In this document: positions 35,691 through 44,798 of the stretch, one piece after another
Position numbering within the stretch: position 1 is the stretch's first letter
Layout: the number at the start of each line of letters is the position of its first letter
Source: Lutibacter sp.
GTDB taxonomy: Bacteria; Bacteroidota; Bacteroidia; Flavobacteriales; Flavobacteriaceae
DNA length: 64,000 nucleotides
Assembly: GCA_030694935.1 (NCBI GenBank)
Contig: JAUYUA010000021.1
Location: 1 to 64,000 of the forward strand
Reading direction: 5' to 3'
Position numbers and translations under genes: made by a program
Notes under the pieces: generated by a model
The model's database searches: none
The model's input: only the letters and a program-made list of their open reading frames with translations
Told to the model about the DNA's origin: nothing

Positions 35691-38114
35691 TCATTTCCCT
35701 TTATTCTTTACAAATTTTTCCAACCAAGTATCTTGTTCCCAAAGCATATGCATAATGCTTTCTCTTCCTGCATAACCATGGCTTTCCTTTGGAAGCATAA
35801 CCAATCTAACCGGAGCGCCAAGTCCTTTCAGCGCATTGAAGTAACGCTCGCTTTGCAAAGGAAATGTTCCTGAGTTGTTATCAGCCTCTCCATGAATTAA
35901 AAGCATTGGTGTTTTCATTTTATTGGCATGCATAAAAGGCGACATTGCATTGTAAATTTCTGGAGCTTCCCAATAATTGCGTTCTTCTCCCTGAAATCCG
36001 AATGGCGTCAACGTTCTATTGTAAGCGCCGCTTCTGGCGATACCTGCGGCAAAAAGATTGGAATGTGAAAGCAAGTTCGCAGTCATAAATGCGCCATAAC
36101 TATGTCCGCCAACAGCAACACGATCCCTGTCAATATATCCCAAAGCATCTACGGCATCAATACCTGCTTTTGCGTTAGCAACCAATTGCGTTAAAAAAGT
36201 GTCGTTAGGTTCTTCTTTATTTACGCCAACTATAGGAAAAGAAGCATCGTCTAACACCACATAGCCACGATTTACCCAATATACAGGCGAACCATAACTT
36301 GGATAGGTAAATTGGTTACTGCTGCTGGTAACTTGGGAGGCGCTTGCGGCATCAACAAATTCTCTTGGGTACGCCCACATAATCATAGGCATTTTTTCTT
36401 TTTTGGTTTTGTCATAACCCACCGGCAAATACAATGTGGCTGAAAGTTCTAAACCATCGTCTCTTTTGTAAGTGATAACTTCCTTATGAACATCCTGAAT
36501 GGCTTTAAACGGATTTTCAAATGATGACAATTGGTTTAATTCTCCGGTAAAAATATTTCTAAGATAAAAATTTGGGAATATGTTGTTGCTTTCTAAACGG
36601 GTAAGAACAATACCTTTGTCCAAATCAATCATTCTGCTGATGCTCTCCAACATTTCTCCTTTTTCAGCCTGAAATAATCGCTGCGTTTTATTTTCGCTTA
36701 AACTGTATTTATCCACAAAAGGCAACTTTCCTTCTGCTGAAAAACCATCTCCAACAAGATAAAGTGCTTGGTCTTTTACCGCTAAAACATTTCTTCCGAA
36801 TTGATTTCTGACAGTCACAAAATTTCCCGGATCGCCATAGCTGTCTTGGGAGTTTCGTTCGCTAAAAAGAATTGGCTCTTTAGCAGGATTGGAAGGATCA
36901 AAAAATTCAGTGCGTGACGTTCTGGTATTTCTCCAATAACTGTTTATGATGGCCAAATTGCTGTTACCCCATTCAATGCCTCCATAGCGCATTTTGGTTT
37001 TTATCAAAGGTTTAGGACTTCCAGTAAACGGAGCTTCAAGCAACATAATTTGATCTCTGAAATCGACCTTTTTTTCCGGATCACCGCCATCCAATGCTTC
37101 AGCCCAAGAAAGTGTTGCAGGTTGGTCATCGCGCCATGAAATATTTCTGGGGCCGGTTTGCACCGCCATAAATCCTTGCGGAAGTTCCTCAATTAAAGGA
37201 ACATCAACAATGGTTTTTACCAAACTTCCTTTACTGTCGTAAATGTTATAGGAAGTTGGAAACCTTGAAAACGGAACGATATAAGAAAAAGGTCTTTTCA
37301 TTTCTGTAATCAAGAAATATTTTCCGTCGGGTGAAGTTGAAATGCTTCTGTAAAGTGAAACTTCTTTCCACTTAGATTTTTTTCCGTCCAACGATACTTT
37401 CCAAAGTTCAGAACGCACCAAAGTTTCAAAATTAGCTTCATCATTGGTGTTTTTCAACAAATCTTGATAGGTTCTGTTTTGCGCTTTTTGGCCTTCTTCA
37501 TTTACAGAAATAATTGGCCCGGCTGGAACAGCATTTTCCGTATTGATTAATGGCTTTCTGTTTGCCGGCAAAAATTTCACCAATAAACCCGAATCATCTT
37601 TCAGCCAAGTAAACGGATTTCCGATATTGGCATTCAAATTTGCATCTGTCAGTTTGGTTGCTTTTCGCTTGTTGTAATCAATTACCCAAAGTGAGACACC
37701 AGTTTCTGTAGTGTTCAAAAATGCTATTTTATCCTGGGCATTTGACCAGCTGATGTCAGTGATTTTTGGATTTACAGGCATTCCGGAAATAGGAATTTCC
37801 TTTTTTGTATTTACCTCAAAAACACTGATTTTGTTAAAATTTCTGGCCCTGCTTGCGCTATTTATTTTTGGGTTGATACGCAATCCCGCCAAACGCAATT
37901 CAGTTTCCGAAAGCTCTTCAATAGATGAATATTGATTTCTATATATTAAAATGGCTTTTGTGCCATCAAAATTGATGTTCATTGAAGGCGGCATCGGCGC
38001 ATCCGCCAAGGATAATATATCGGGATGCGGTGTTTGATAGTTTAAATCAATTTGGGCAAAAGTTACTGCTGATGTAAAAAATGCAATAAATAAAAATAAT
38101 TTTTTAAACGCCAT
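35691..38114 (-). CDS. Secreted prolyl-oligopeptidase-family serine peptidase (glutamyl-endopeptidase-like)
   Basis: 807 residues with a signal peptide (FFTSAVTFAQ). A beta-propeller covers about 30-540 and an alpha/beta-hydrolase about 545-807. The triad is visible: S672 in GGHSYGAF, D745 in GEADNNSG, and H779 in KESHGYAGRES. The start DLNYQTPHPDILSLADAP is typical of the S9 subgroup that includes plant chloroplast glutamyl endopeptidase. Probably periplasmic, cutting short peptides. The 267-base gap to the M14 gene holds only an imperfect inverted repeat (ATGCCGCATCAA near 35580 against TTGATGCAGCAT near 35650). Confidence 0.88.
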   Translation of the reverse strand: MAFKKLFLFIAFFTSAVTFAQIDLNYQTPHPDILSLADAPMPPSMNINFDGTKAILIYRNQYSSIEELSETELRLAGLRINPKINSASRARNFNKISVFEVNTKKEIPISGMPVNPKITDISWSNAQDKIAFLNTTETGVSLWVIDYNKRKATKLTDANLNANIGNPFTWLKDDSGLLVKFLPANRKPLINTENAVPAGPIISVNEEGQKAQNRTYQDLLKNTNDEANFETLVRSELWKVSLDGKKSKWKEVSLYRSISTSPDGKYFLITEMKRPFSYIVPFSRFPTSYNIYDSKGSLVKTIVDVPLIEELPQGFMAVQTGPRNISWRDDQPATLSWAEALDGGDPEKKVDFRDQIMLLEAPFTGSPKPLIKTKMRYGGIEWGNSNLAIINSYWRNTRTSRTEFFDPSNPAKEPILFSERNSQDSYGDPGNFVTVRNQFGRNVLAVKDQALYLVGDGFSAEGKLPFVDKYSLSENKTQRLFQAEKGEMLESISRMIDLDKGIVLTRLESNNIFPNFYLRNIFTGELNQLSSFENPFKAIQDVHKEVITYKRDDGLELSATLYLPVGYDKTKKEKMPMIMWAYPREFVDAASASQVTSSSNQFTYPSYGSPVYWVNRGYVVLDDASFPIVGVNKEEPNDTFLTQLVANAKAGIDAVDALGYIDRDRVAVGGHSYGAFMTANLLSHSNLFAAGIARSGAYNRTLTPFGFQGEERNYWEAPEIYNAMSPFMHANKMKTPMLLIHGEADNNSGTFPLQSERYFNALKGLGAPVRLVMLPKESHGYAGRESIMHMLWEQDTWLEKFVKNKGK

Positions 38115-38191
38115 AAGTTTATGTTTTAAAGGTGAATTCGTTGATTTTCAAAAATAAGAAAATTTGCGCAAAGTATCTTAAAATTAAAAAA

Positions 38192-38217
38192 CCGAGACAA
38201 AATTAATTCTGTCCCGG
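38192..38217 (-). terminator. Terminator of the SOD gene
   Basis: On the minus strand CCGGGACAGAATT pairs with AATTTTGTCTCGG over 13 bp, complete only with two G-U wobbles, followed by TTTTTTAATTTT. The strand-specific wobbles assign it to the SOD transcript. Confidence 0.8.
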
Positions 38218-38288
38218 CGTGGTTTAAAATTTGACTGCTAAATATCGTTAAACTTCTGGGAATAACTCATTTTAGCAAGCAGTAATCA

Positions 38289-38897
38289 TTATTTATTTTC
38301 AGCATAAAGTTTTGAAACATAATCCCAGTTAATCACATTGAAAAAATTCTCAACATATTCAGGTCTTCTGTTTTGGTAATGCAAATAATAGGCATGTTCC
38401 CAAACATCCAATCCCAAAACAGGGAAACCTCCGCAACCAATGCCCGGCATTAAGGTATTGTCCTGATTTGCAGTAGAGCAAACCTCCACTTTTCCGCCAG
38501 GGTGAACGCACAACCAAGCCCAGCCCGATCCAAAACGGGTAACTGCAGCTTTAGAAAGCGCATCTTTAAAAGCTTCAAATGAGCCAAAAGCAGCGTCAAT
38601 GGCCGCAGCCAATTCGCCCTTTGGCTTTCCGCCGCCGTTTGGTGACATTACATTCCAAAAAAGTTCGTGGTTGTAAAAACCGCCTCCATTATTTCTGACT
38701 GCGGCATTGTTCATATCTAATCCGGATAAAATTGCTTCAATAGATTTTCCGTCTAAAGCGGTACCGGCGATTGCATTGTTTAAATTATTGGTGTAAGCTG
38801 CATGATGTTTTCCGTGGTGAATTTCCATGGTTCTTGCATCAATATTTGGTTCTAACGCATCAAAAGCGTACGGTAATTTCGGTAATTCAAAGGCCAT
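38289..38897 (-). CDS. sodA: Superoxide dismutase (Mn-type by residues)
   Basis: 202 residues from the second ATG (38895-38897), which gives the standard [17 protein letters not shown] start. Metal ligands are H27, H77, D164 and H168 (DVWEHAYY). The Gly in NNGGGFYNH and Q145 in STANQDNTL are the Mn-type arrangement rather than the Fe-type, though metal choice cannot be certain. It converts superoxide to oxygen and peroxide in the cytoplasm (no signal peptide). Monocistronic with its own promoter box and terminator. Confidence 0.93.
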   Translation of the reverse strand: MAFELPKLPYAFDALEPNIDARTMEIHHGKHHAAYTNNLNNAIAGTALDGKSIEAILSGLDMNNAAVRNNGGGFYNHELFWNVMSPNGGGKPKGELAAAIDAAFGSFEAFKDALSKAAVTRFGSGWAWLCVHPGGKVEVCSTANQDNTLMPGIGCGGFPVLGLDVWEHAYYLHYQNRRPEYVENFFNVINWDYVSKLYAENK

Positions 38898-38929
38898 AAT
38901 CATGTGTTTTAGTTAAACTTAAATATCTT

Positions 38930-38937
38930 CAAAGGTA
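38930..38937 (-). promoter_or_regulatory. Bacteroidota -7 promoter box of the SOD gene
   Basis: On the minus strand TACCTTTG fits TAnnTTTG, 33 bases before the start codon. A TTTG lies about 25 bases further upstream, slightly beyond the usual spacing. Confidence 0.45.
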
Positions 38938-38999
38938 CCAAACCCTTTTCGTTTTATAAAATCAAATGTGTTTATAGTTGTATTGATTAATATTATAAA

Positions 39000-39335
39000 G
39001 CCCCCTAGCCCCCGAAGGGGGAACAAAGCGTATATAATGTTCCGCAAACATTTTCAGTGCAATATAGCGAGAAACTGTGAGGGATTAATGCGATGATAAG
39101 CAGAAGCGTTGAGTAAATCTATTCCATAGACTCACAAACTACTTCAGTGAACTTTTAACTTTTGTAAATTCCCCCTTCGGGGCAATGTCATTAAGTTAAG
39201 GATATTTGTCATTCCGACATAGGAGGAATCACATCAAACTAGCTAAACATTATGAGATTCCTCGTGCCTCGGAAGGACAAAAAAAGGGCGTCAAAGTCTT
39301 AACTTAATGACATTGCCCTTCGGGGGTTAGGGGGC
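39000..39335. mobile_element. REP/MITE-like element with CCCCCTAGCCCCC arms, interrupted by a second element
   Basis: The left arm (39000-39023) is GCCCCCTAGCCCCCGAAGGG followed by GGAA. Its inverted partner is split: TTCCCCCTTCGGG at 39169-39181 and the rest, GGTTAGGGGGC, ending at 39335. Removing 39182-39324 restores a 24-bp inverted arm with one mismatch. So a ~193-bp element was hit by the insertion listed separately. No coding potential. It fills the gap between the SOD and fbp genes, which contains no other gene. Confidence 0.7.
39182..39316. mobile_element. 135-bp MITE-like insertion with 8-bp target duplication
   Basis: Ends carry a perfect terminal inverted repeat (GCAATGTCATTAAGTTAAG and complement; 21 bp if 39180-39200 and 39298-39318 are counted). 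Flanks at 39174-39181 and 39317-39324 are both CCTTCGGG, an apparent 8-bp target-site duplication. Inside lies a third imperfect palindrome, GTCATTCCGAC...GGAATC against GATTCCTCG...CGGAAGGAC. Too short to encode a transposase, so it would move in trans. Confidence 0.7.
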
Positions 39336-39339
39336 TGCC

Positions 39340-40362
39340 TTAATAATTCTTGTCTTTAGGATACTTTGCCATAAATTCTTCGGCTTTCTCTACCATTTTG
39401 ATACTTCCGCAGAAAAACGGTACACGTTGGTGCAATTCGGTTGGTTTTATGTCTAATATTCTGGTGTAACCATCGCTTGCTTTTCCATTTGCTTGTTCCG
39501 CCAAAAAAGCCATCGGATTGCATTCGTACAACAATCGCAATTTTCCCTTTGGCCCGATGGAGCTTGTTGGGTAAATATAAATGCCGCCTTTTATCATATT
39601 TCTGTGAAAATCAGAAACCAACGAACCAATATAACGTGATGTGTATGGCCTGTCATCTTTTTCTTCCTGGCAATATTTTAAGTAATCTTTAACGCCTTGG
39701 GGAAAGTGTACGTAATTTCCTTCATTGATGGAGTAAATTTTTCCAATATCGGGGAATTTCATATTTGGGTGCGATAAATAAAAGGAACCAATAGCCGGAT
39801 TTAACGTAAACCCGTTAACGCCGTGTCCCGATGTATAAACCAACATGGTTGAGGTTCCGTAAACAACATAACCGGCGGCAACCTGCTGATTTCCACGTTG
39901 CAAAAAATCGATCTTTTCAACGGGCGTTCCAATAGGCGTAACACGACGATAAATTGAAAAAATAGTTCCTACAGACACGTTTACGTCAATGTTGGAAGAG
40001 CCGTCCAGCGGATCCATCAATACAATATATTTATTTTCGTTGGTGCCGTGTTTTCCTTTTACGGTCACAAAATCATCTTCTTCTTCACTGGCAATTCCAC
40101 AAACAATTTCTCTGTTGATGAGTGTTTGCATAAACACCTGATTCGCAAAAACATCTAATTTTTGTTGGTCTTCACCCTGAATATTGGTGTCTCCCGCATT
40201 CCCTAAAATATCAACCAAACCTGCTTTATTTACCTTATAATTCACTACTTTCGCCGCCAAACGAATGGAGCTTAACAAGCGTGTAAATTCTCCGGAAGTT
40301 GATTTGTAATGTTTCTGGTTTTCAATAATAAACTCTCCTAAGGTAAGGTTGTTATTTTTCAT
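39340..40362 (-). CDS. fbp: Fructose-1,6-bisphosphatase, class 1
   Basis: 340 residues from the ATG at 40360-40362; an in-frame ATG nine codons upstream is rejected because the family starts near [11 protein letters not shown]. Metal-site motifs are visible: GIASEEED, then [24 protein letters not shown], the class 1 signature. Substrate-binding [22 protein letters not shown] and [21 protein letters not shown] follow. It dephosphorylates fructose-1,6-bisphosphate in gluconeogenesis. Monocistronic; divergent from the GNAT gene. Confidence 0.96.
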   Translation of the reverse strand: MKNNNLTLGEFIIENQKHYKSTSGEFTRLLSSIRLAAKVVNYKVNKAGLVDILGNAGDTNIQGEDQQKLDVFANQVFMQTLINREIVCGIASEEEDDFVTVKGKHGTNENKYIVLMDPLDGSSNIDVNVSVGTIFSIYRRVTPIGTPVEKIDFLQRGNQQVAAGYVVYGTSTMLVYTSGHGVNGFTLNPAIGSFYLSHPNMKFPDIGKIYSINEGNYVHFPQGVKDYLKYCQEEKDDRPYTSRYIGSLVSDFHRNMIKGGIYIYPTSSIGPKGKLRLLYECNPMAFLAEQANGKASDGYTRILDIKPTELHQRVPFFCGSIKMVEKAEEFMAKYPKDKNY

Positions 40363-40484
40363 TGGCGCGAGCTTTGTTTGTTTGCACAAATATCGAAAAA
40401 ATTATTTTTAAAAAGACCTTTGTTTTGAGATACTTTGGATAAAGATTTTTTACTTTAGCCATTACCATTAAAATAAAAATGAAA

Positions 40485-40613
40485 GATGAAACGAGCATAT
40501 CAAATTTTGATACACAAGGAAATGATTAATGGCGAACTTGCCTGCGGCAAGCAGGCCTGCCAGCCGGCAGGCAGCAGCTGTTACCACTAAAAAATAAAGT
40601 TTAAACAGATGAA
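40485..40613 (+). repeat. Duplicated leader, copy 1, interrupted by a GC-rich palindrome
   Basis: GATGAAACGAGC, CAAATTTTGAT, AATGATTAATGGCGAACT and AAACAGATGAA occur here in the same order as in copy 2 (41175-41268). Between GGCGAACT and CTGTTACCA this copy holds ~35 extra bases of CCTGCC/GGCAGG-type palindrome, where copy 2 has only four bases. The copy ends on the start codon of the GNAT gene. Confidence 0.75.
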
Positions 40614-41088
40614 TTTTAGCATTAGGGAAGGAATAATAGAAGATATGCCTTCGGTATTAAACTTGATAAAAGAATTGGCACATTTTGAAAAAGAGGCTGA
40701 TGCCGTGGTAATTTCAGTGGCCGACCTAGAAAAAGACGGATTTGGAAATTCCCCGTTATTTAAAACTTTTGTCGCTGAAGTTGATGAAGAAATTGTTGGA
40801 ATGGCCTTGTTTTATCCAAGATATTCCACTTGGAAAGGACCAACAATTCATTTGGAAGATTTAATTGTCAAAAAAAGCAAAAGAGGGCTGAATATAGGAA
40901 GCGCCTTGTATAAAAAAGTGATAGAATATGGCTATAATTTAGGCGTAAAAAGAATAGAATGGGTGGTGTTGGGCTGGAATACGCCAGCAATTGAATTTTA
41001 TAAAAAAACCGGAGGGCATATTTTAGAAGATTGGAAAACGGTTCAAATGAATGAACAAGCCATAAAAAACTATTTGGAAACTTTATGA
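40609..41088 (+). CDS. GNAT-family N-acetyltransferase
   Basis: 159 residues covering one GNAT fold. The acetyl-CoA loop region is HLEDLIVKKSKRGLNIGSALYKKV (R/K-x-x-G-x-G/A pattern) and the C-terminal VLGWNTPAIEFYKKTGG is the typical closing strand-helix. It resembles diamine/thialysine N-acetyltransferases (SAT-like) of Bacteroidota. Followed after 175 bases by aspartate kinase with a duplicated leader, so the two have separate but related promoters. Confidence 0.88.
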   Translation: MNFSIREGIIEDMPSVLNLIKELAHFEKEADAVVISVADLEKDGFGNSPLFKTFVAEVDEEIVGMALFYPRYSTWKGPTIHLEDLIVKKSKRGLNIGSALYKKVIEYGYNLGVKRIEWVVLGWNTPAIEFYKKTGGHILEDWKTVQMNEQAIKNYLETL

Positions 41089-41174
41089 AAGCCCATAATG
41101 GGCATTTATAAAAGAATGGCCAATACCTACCAATATAAACAAAACCAAATTAATGGTTTATTAATTTTTGTATA

Positions 41175-41268
41175 GATGAAACGAGCCATAACAAATTTTG
41201 ATGCAAAGTAGAATGATTAATGGCGAACTGCATCTGTACCAATAAAAAATAAAATATAAACAGATGAA
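41175..41268 (+). repeat. Duplicated leader, copy 2
   Basis: Uninterrupted version of the leader in front of the GNAT gene, again ending on a start codon (aspartate kinase at 41264). It contains GATGAAACGAGC, CAAATTTTGAT, AATGATTAATGGCGAACT and ATAAACAGATGAA. A TTTTTGTA promoter-like box lies just upstream (41165-41172). Confidence 0.75.
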
Positions 41269-42511
41269 AATTTACAAATTTGGAGGCGCTTCGGTAAAAG
41301 ATGCTGAAGGCATAAAAAATGTGGTGCGTGTTTTAAGAAACGAAGGATTCAAAAACACGCTTATTGTTATTTCCGCAATGGGAAAAATGACCAATGCTTT
41401 TGAAAAAATCATCAATTCTTATCATCATAAAACCGATGATTTGCAGCAACATATTGACTTCGTAAGGGATTATCATTCAACCATAATGGCTGATTTGTTT
41501 GCAAATAAATCAAACCTTGTTTTTAAGGAAGTTGAGACGCTTTTTGAAGAATTAAACAAGTTTTTAAACGCGAACAAATCAAAAGATTATAATTTTATTT
41601 ACGACCAGATTGTTGGATTTGGCGAATTGCTTTCAACCAAAATTGTGAGCGCTTACTTAAATGAAATTGGGATTGAAAACCAATGGATTGATGTGCGAAA
41701 ATACCTAAAAACCGATGACAGTTACCGTGATGCTTATGTAAATTGGGAACTGACTTCCAAAAATATTTCAAGCTTAAATCCAAATAAATTATACATTACC
41801 CAAGGATTTTTGGGCGAAGATGCGCAGGGAAATACCACAACGTTGGGAAGAGAAGGCTCTGATTATACTGCTGCCATATTTGCACATTGCCTAAACGCCA
41901 AAAGTTTGACCATTTGGAAAGATGTTGACGGCGTGCTTAATGCCGATCCGCGTTATTTTGAAAATGCACAATTGCTGCATCAAATATCTTACAGCGAAGC
42001 CATTGAAATGGCTTTTTACGGCGCTTCGGTTATTCATCCAAAAACATTGAAACCGCTTGAAAACAAAATCATTCCTCTTTATGTTCGCTCCTTTTATAAC
42101 TTGGAAATAAAAGGAACAACCGTTGGAAAAGGGATTGATTTAATTCCCGAAGTGCCCTGTTTTATTTTAAAACAAGATCAAATACTGGTGTCCATTTCCG
42201 CCTTGGATTTTTCCTTTATGGTTGAATCTAACCTCAGCGACATTTTCAGTATTTTACACGACAACAAATTGAAAGTGAATTTAATTCAAAATTCAGCCAT
42301 CAGTTTTTCGGTATGCATTGAAGATAAATTCAGCAATTTTGAACATTTTTTAGCAGCACTCAAATCAAAATATAAAGTGACTTATGTTGAAAATGTTTCG
42401 TTATACACCATAAGACACGCAACCGAAAACGCCATCAATGAAATTGAACAAAAAGGTGAAGTGCTTTTAAAACAGGCAACAAAAGGAACTGTTCAGCTGG
42501 TTATGAAATAA
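41264..42511 (+). CDS. Aspartate kinase (monofunctional)
   Basis: 415 residues. N-terminal amino-acid kinase domain with KIYKFGGASVKDAEGI (KFGGxS) and QGFLGEDAQGNTTTLGREGSDYTAAIFA, which binds ATP and aspartate; C-terminal ACT-like region (about 300-415). It makes aspartyl phosphate, the first step to lysine, threonine and methionine. No homoserine dehydrogenase domain is fused. The leader copy upstream is shared with the GNAT gene. Symbol left open because lysC, thrA-type and ask names are all used. Confidence 0.93.
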   Translation: MKIYKFGGASVKDAEGIKNVVRVLRNEGFKNTLIVISAMGKMTNAFEKIINSYHHKTDDLQQHIDFVRDYHSTIMADLFANKSNLVFKEVETLFEELNKFLNANKSKDYNFIYDQIVGFGELLSTKIVSAYLNEIGIENQWIDVRKYLKTDDSYRDAYVNWELTSKNISSLNPNKLYITQGFLGEDAQGNTTTLGREGSDYTAAIFAHCLNAKSLTIWKDVDGVLNADPRYFENAQLLHQISYSEAIEMAFYGASVIHPKTLKPLENKIIPLYVRSFYNLEIKGTTVGKGIDLIPEVPCFILKQDQILVSISALDFSFMVESNLSDIFSILHDNKLKVNLIQNSAISFSVCIEDKFSNFEHFLAALKSKYKVTYVENVSLYTIRHATENAINEIEQKGEVLLKQATKGTVQLVMK

Positions 42512-42605
42512 GCTGAACGGTTTAAGACCAATAAATTGATTGTTAACACCAAGAAATACCAGCTAGAGACTGTTAATATAAGTCGGCTCATGAGAAAAAA
42601 TTGCG

Positions 42606-42613
42606 TATTTTTG
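42606..42613 (+). promoter_or_regulatory. Bacteroidota -7 promoter box
   Basis: TATTTTTG fits TAnnTTTG exactly, 29 bases before the ATG of the acyltransferase gene. Confidence 0.45.
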
Positions 42614-42642
42614 TAGCTTCTAATTTAACTAATGATACTTGA

Positions 42643-44472
42643 ATGAGTTTAGTAACGGCTAAAGAAGTTGCAAAAGTAATAAACCTAGGTAAATACGGAT
42701 TTATAGGCACTTTTTTTGGCTGGACTTTAATGAAAGTGCTGCGTATTTCCACCATCAACAAAATTTACAATAAGCACAAGGAATTAAAAAATCTTGAATT
42801 TTTTTCGGCATTGCTGGATGATTTGGAAATTAAATTTGACATTCCTGAAGAAGATTTAAGGCGAATCCCAAAAACAGGCGCTTTTATCACGGTATCCAAC
42901 CACCCGCTGGGAGGTATTGATGGTATTCTACTGCTAAAATTATTGATTGAAAAACGCCCTGACTATAAAATTATAGCAAATTTTTTACTGCAAAGAATTG
43001 AGCCTATGAAGCCTTTTATTATGCCAGTAAATCCGTTTGAGGACCGAAAAGACAAAAAATCAAGCATCACAGGTTTAAAAAATGCTTTGGAACATTTAAA
43101 AGATGGCAATTCGTTGGGCGTTTTTCCGGCAGGTGAAGTTTCAACGTATAAAGACGGAAGGTTAATTGTGGACAAACCCTGGGAAGAAAGCGCCATTAAA
43201 TTAATTCAGAAGGCGCAAGTACCCGTAATTCCTATATATTTTCACGCCAAAAACAGCAAGTTCTTTTATCTTCTTTCTAAACTGAATTCAAAATTGCGCA
43301 CTGCCAAATTACCTTCTGAAGTATTGTCGCAAAAAGGCCGCTTGATTAAAGTGAGGATTGGAAATCCAATTTCGGTAAAAGATCAAGAAGATTACGATAA
43401 TACCCAAGATTTTTGCGATTTCATTCGTAAAAAAACATATATGCTGGCAAATCCTTTTGCGAAAGAGCCCATAAAATTAAAGGCTCCATCGTTAAAAATG
43501 CCAAAGCCTCCAAAAAAAATTGTGAGCCAAAAAAATATTGACAAAATGATTTTGGAAGTGGAAGCCCTAAGAAATGGGGACGGACGTTTGCTTAAAAGCA
43601 AAAATTATGAAGTGTTTTTTACGCCAAGCAAACAGATTCCAAACATTATGTTTGAAATTGGGCGCTTGCGCGAAATTACTTTTAGGGAAGTGGGCGAAGG
43701 CACCAATGAATCGATAGATTTAGACTCCTTTGACGGGTATTACCACCATTTATTTTTGTGGGATTGTGAAGCCAATGTGGTAGCGGGAGCTTACCGAATG
43801 GGATTGGGAAAAAATATTTATAAAAAGCATGGCATTGAAGGTTTTTATGTGCATACTTTGTTCAAATTTGAACCAGAGTTGTACCCAATGATGGAAAATT
43901 CCATTGAAATGGGTCGTGCTTTTGTAATTAAAGAATACCAGCAAAAACCAATGCCGTTATTTTTGCTTTGGAAAGGAATTGTTCATATTACCCTAAGATA
44001 TCCGGAATATAAATATTTAATTGGCGGCGTAAGCATCAGCAATAAGTTTTCAAATTTCTCAAAATCGTTAATGATTGAGTTTATGAAATCTCATTATTAC
44101 GATCCTTATGTTGCACAGTATATTCATCCTAAAAAAGAATATAAAGTAAAATTAAAAGATGCTGATAAAGATTTTGTTTTTGATGCCACTCAGGCCGATA
44201 TGAACAAATTTGACAAGATCATTGATGAAATTGAACCGGGTTCATTGCGTATTCCTGTTTTAATTAAAAAATACGTGAAGCAAAATGCCCGATTGGTGGC
44301 TTTTAATGTGGATCCGAAATTTAACAATGCCATTGACGGCTTGATGTACATTAGGATCGCTGACATCCCTGAAAGCACCGTAAAACCGGTGATGGAAGAA
44401 CTTCAGGCTGAACTGGAAAAATCGCTTGAAAACGAAAATAAAGAAAATGAAATTTCTTTAGATTCTCTATAA
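42643..44472 (+). CDS. Two-domain lipid acyltransferase (PlsC + GNAT; OlsF/GlsF-like)
   Basis: 609 residues. N-terminal PlsC-type acyltransferase (about 40-280) with NHPLGGIDG at 86-94 (H87 and D93, an H-x5-D spacing) and FPAGEVST; C-terminal GNAT/OlsB-like domain (about 310-530) with EVFFTPSKQIPNIMFEIGRLREITFR and YPMMENSIEMGRAFVIKEYQ. This fusion is known for OlsF-type enzymes that N-acylate ornithine and O-acylate the product, and relatives make glycine lipids in Bacteroidota. Which amino acid is used here cannot be told. Inner-membrane associated; single gene with its own promoter box. Confidence 0.85.
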   Translation: MSLVTAKEVAKVINLGKYGFIGTFFGWTLMKVLRISTINKIYNKHKELKNLEFFSALLDDLEIKFDIPEEDLRRIPKTGAFITVSNHPLGGIDGILLLKLLIEKRPDYKIIANFLLQRIEPMKPFIMPVNPFEDRKDKKSSITGLKNALEHLKDGNSLGVFPAGEVSTYKDGRLIVDKPWEESAIKLIQKAQVPVIPIYFHAKNSKFFYLLSKLNSKLRTAKLPSEVLSQKGRLIKVRIGNPISVKDQEDYDNTQDFCDFIRKKTYMLANPFAKEPIKLKAPSLKMPKPPKKIVSQKNIDKMILEVEALRNGDGRLLKSKNYEVFFTPSKQIPNIMFEIGRLREITFREVGEGTNESIDLDSFDGYYHHLFLWDCEANVVAGAYRMGLGKNIYKKHGIEGFYVHTLFKFEPELYPMMENSIEMGRAFVIKEYQQKPMPLFLLWKGIVHITLRYPEYKYLIGGVSISNKFSNFSKSLMIEFMKSHYYDPYVAQYIHPKKEYKVKLKDADKDFVFDATQADMNKFDKIIDEIEPGSLRIPVLIKKYVKQNARLVAFNVDPKFNNAIDGLMYIRIADIPESTVKPVMEELQAELEKSLENENKENEISLDSL

Positions 44473-44474
44473 AA

Positions 44475-44762
44475 TTAAAACCACCCTTTTTTATTGATTT
44501 GGTACATATAAACAAATTCTTCGTCAGATTTTGTGAGGTAAATAATGCCTTCCACCAATCCTATAATACTGGTTACCGCACCGCCAATTCCGCAAGTTAC
44601 AATGGTTATTGACAGCAAAATAATACCTTCATTGGTGTAGCCCAACACAAATTTATGGATGCCGAAAACGCCCAATAAAATTCCCAACACACCTGCCAAA
44701 ACTCTTTTGCTTTCTTGGCTGCTTTTTGGGATTACATTCCCATTATCATCTAATACGTCCAT
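44475..44762 (-). CDS. TM2-domain protein
   Basis: 95 residues. After a polar start, two membrane helices (about 20-38 and 45-75) in KRVLAGVLGILLGVFGIHKFVLGYTNEGIILL and CGIGGAVTSIIGLVEGIIYL, the TM2 pattern with GxxGxHxFYxG replaced by GVFGIHKFVLG. Function of TM2 proteins is unknown. It ends two bases from the acyltransferase gene on the other strand. Confidence 0.88.
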   Translation of the reverse strand: MDVLDDNGNVIPKSSQESKRVLAGVLGILLGVFGIHKFVLGYTNEGIILLSITIVTCGIGGAVTSIIGLVEGIIYLTKSDEEFVYMYQINKKGWF

Positions 44763-44798
44763 ATTTTAATTTTTTATAACTATAAAATTACAAAATTT

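Noticed and set aside
32901-38114. Type IX secretion sorting domain on the two peptidases
   Set aside because: Neither C-terminus shows the Ig-like CTD pattern or a terminal K-rich end; both end in ordinary domain sequence. They carry plain Sec signals.
40486-40590. A 34-codon frame starting ATGAAACGAGC in leader copy 1
   Set aside because: The same start in leader copy 2 hits a stop after 11 codons, and part of the frame is the inserted palindrome; not conserved even within the window.
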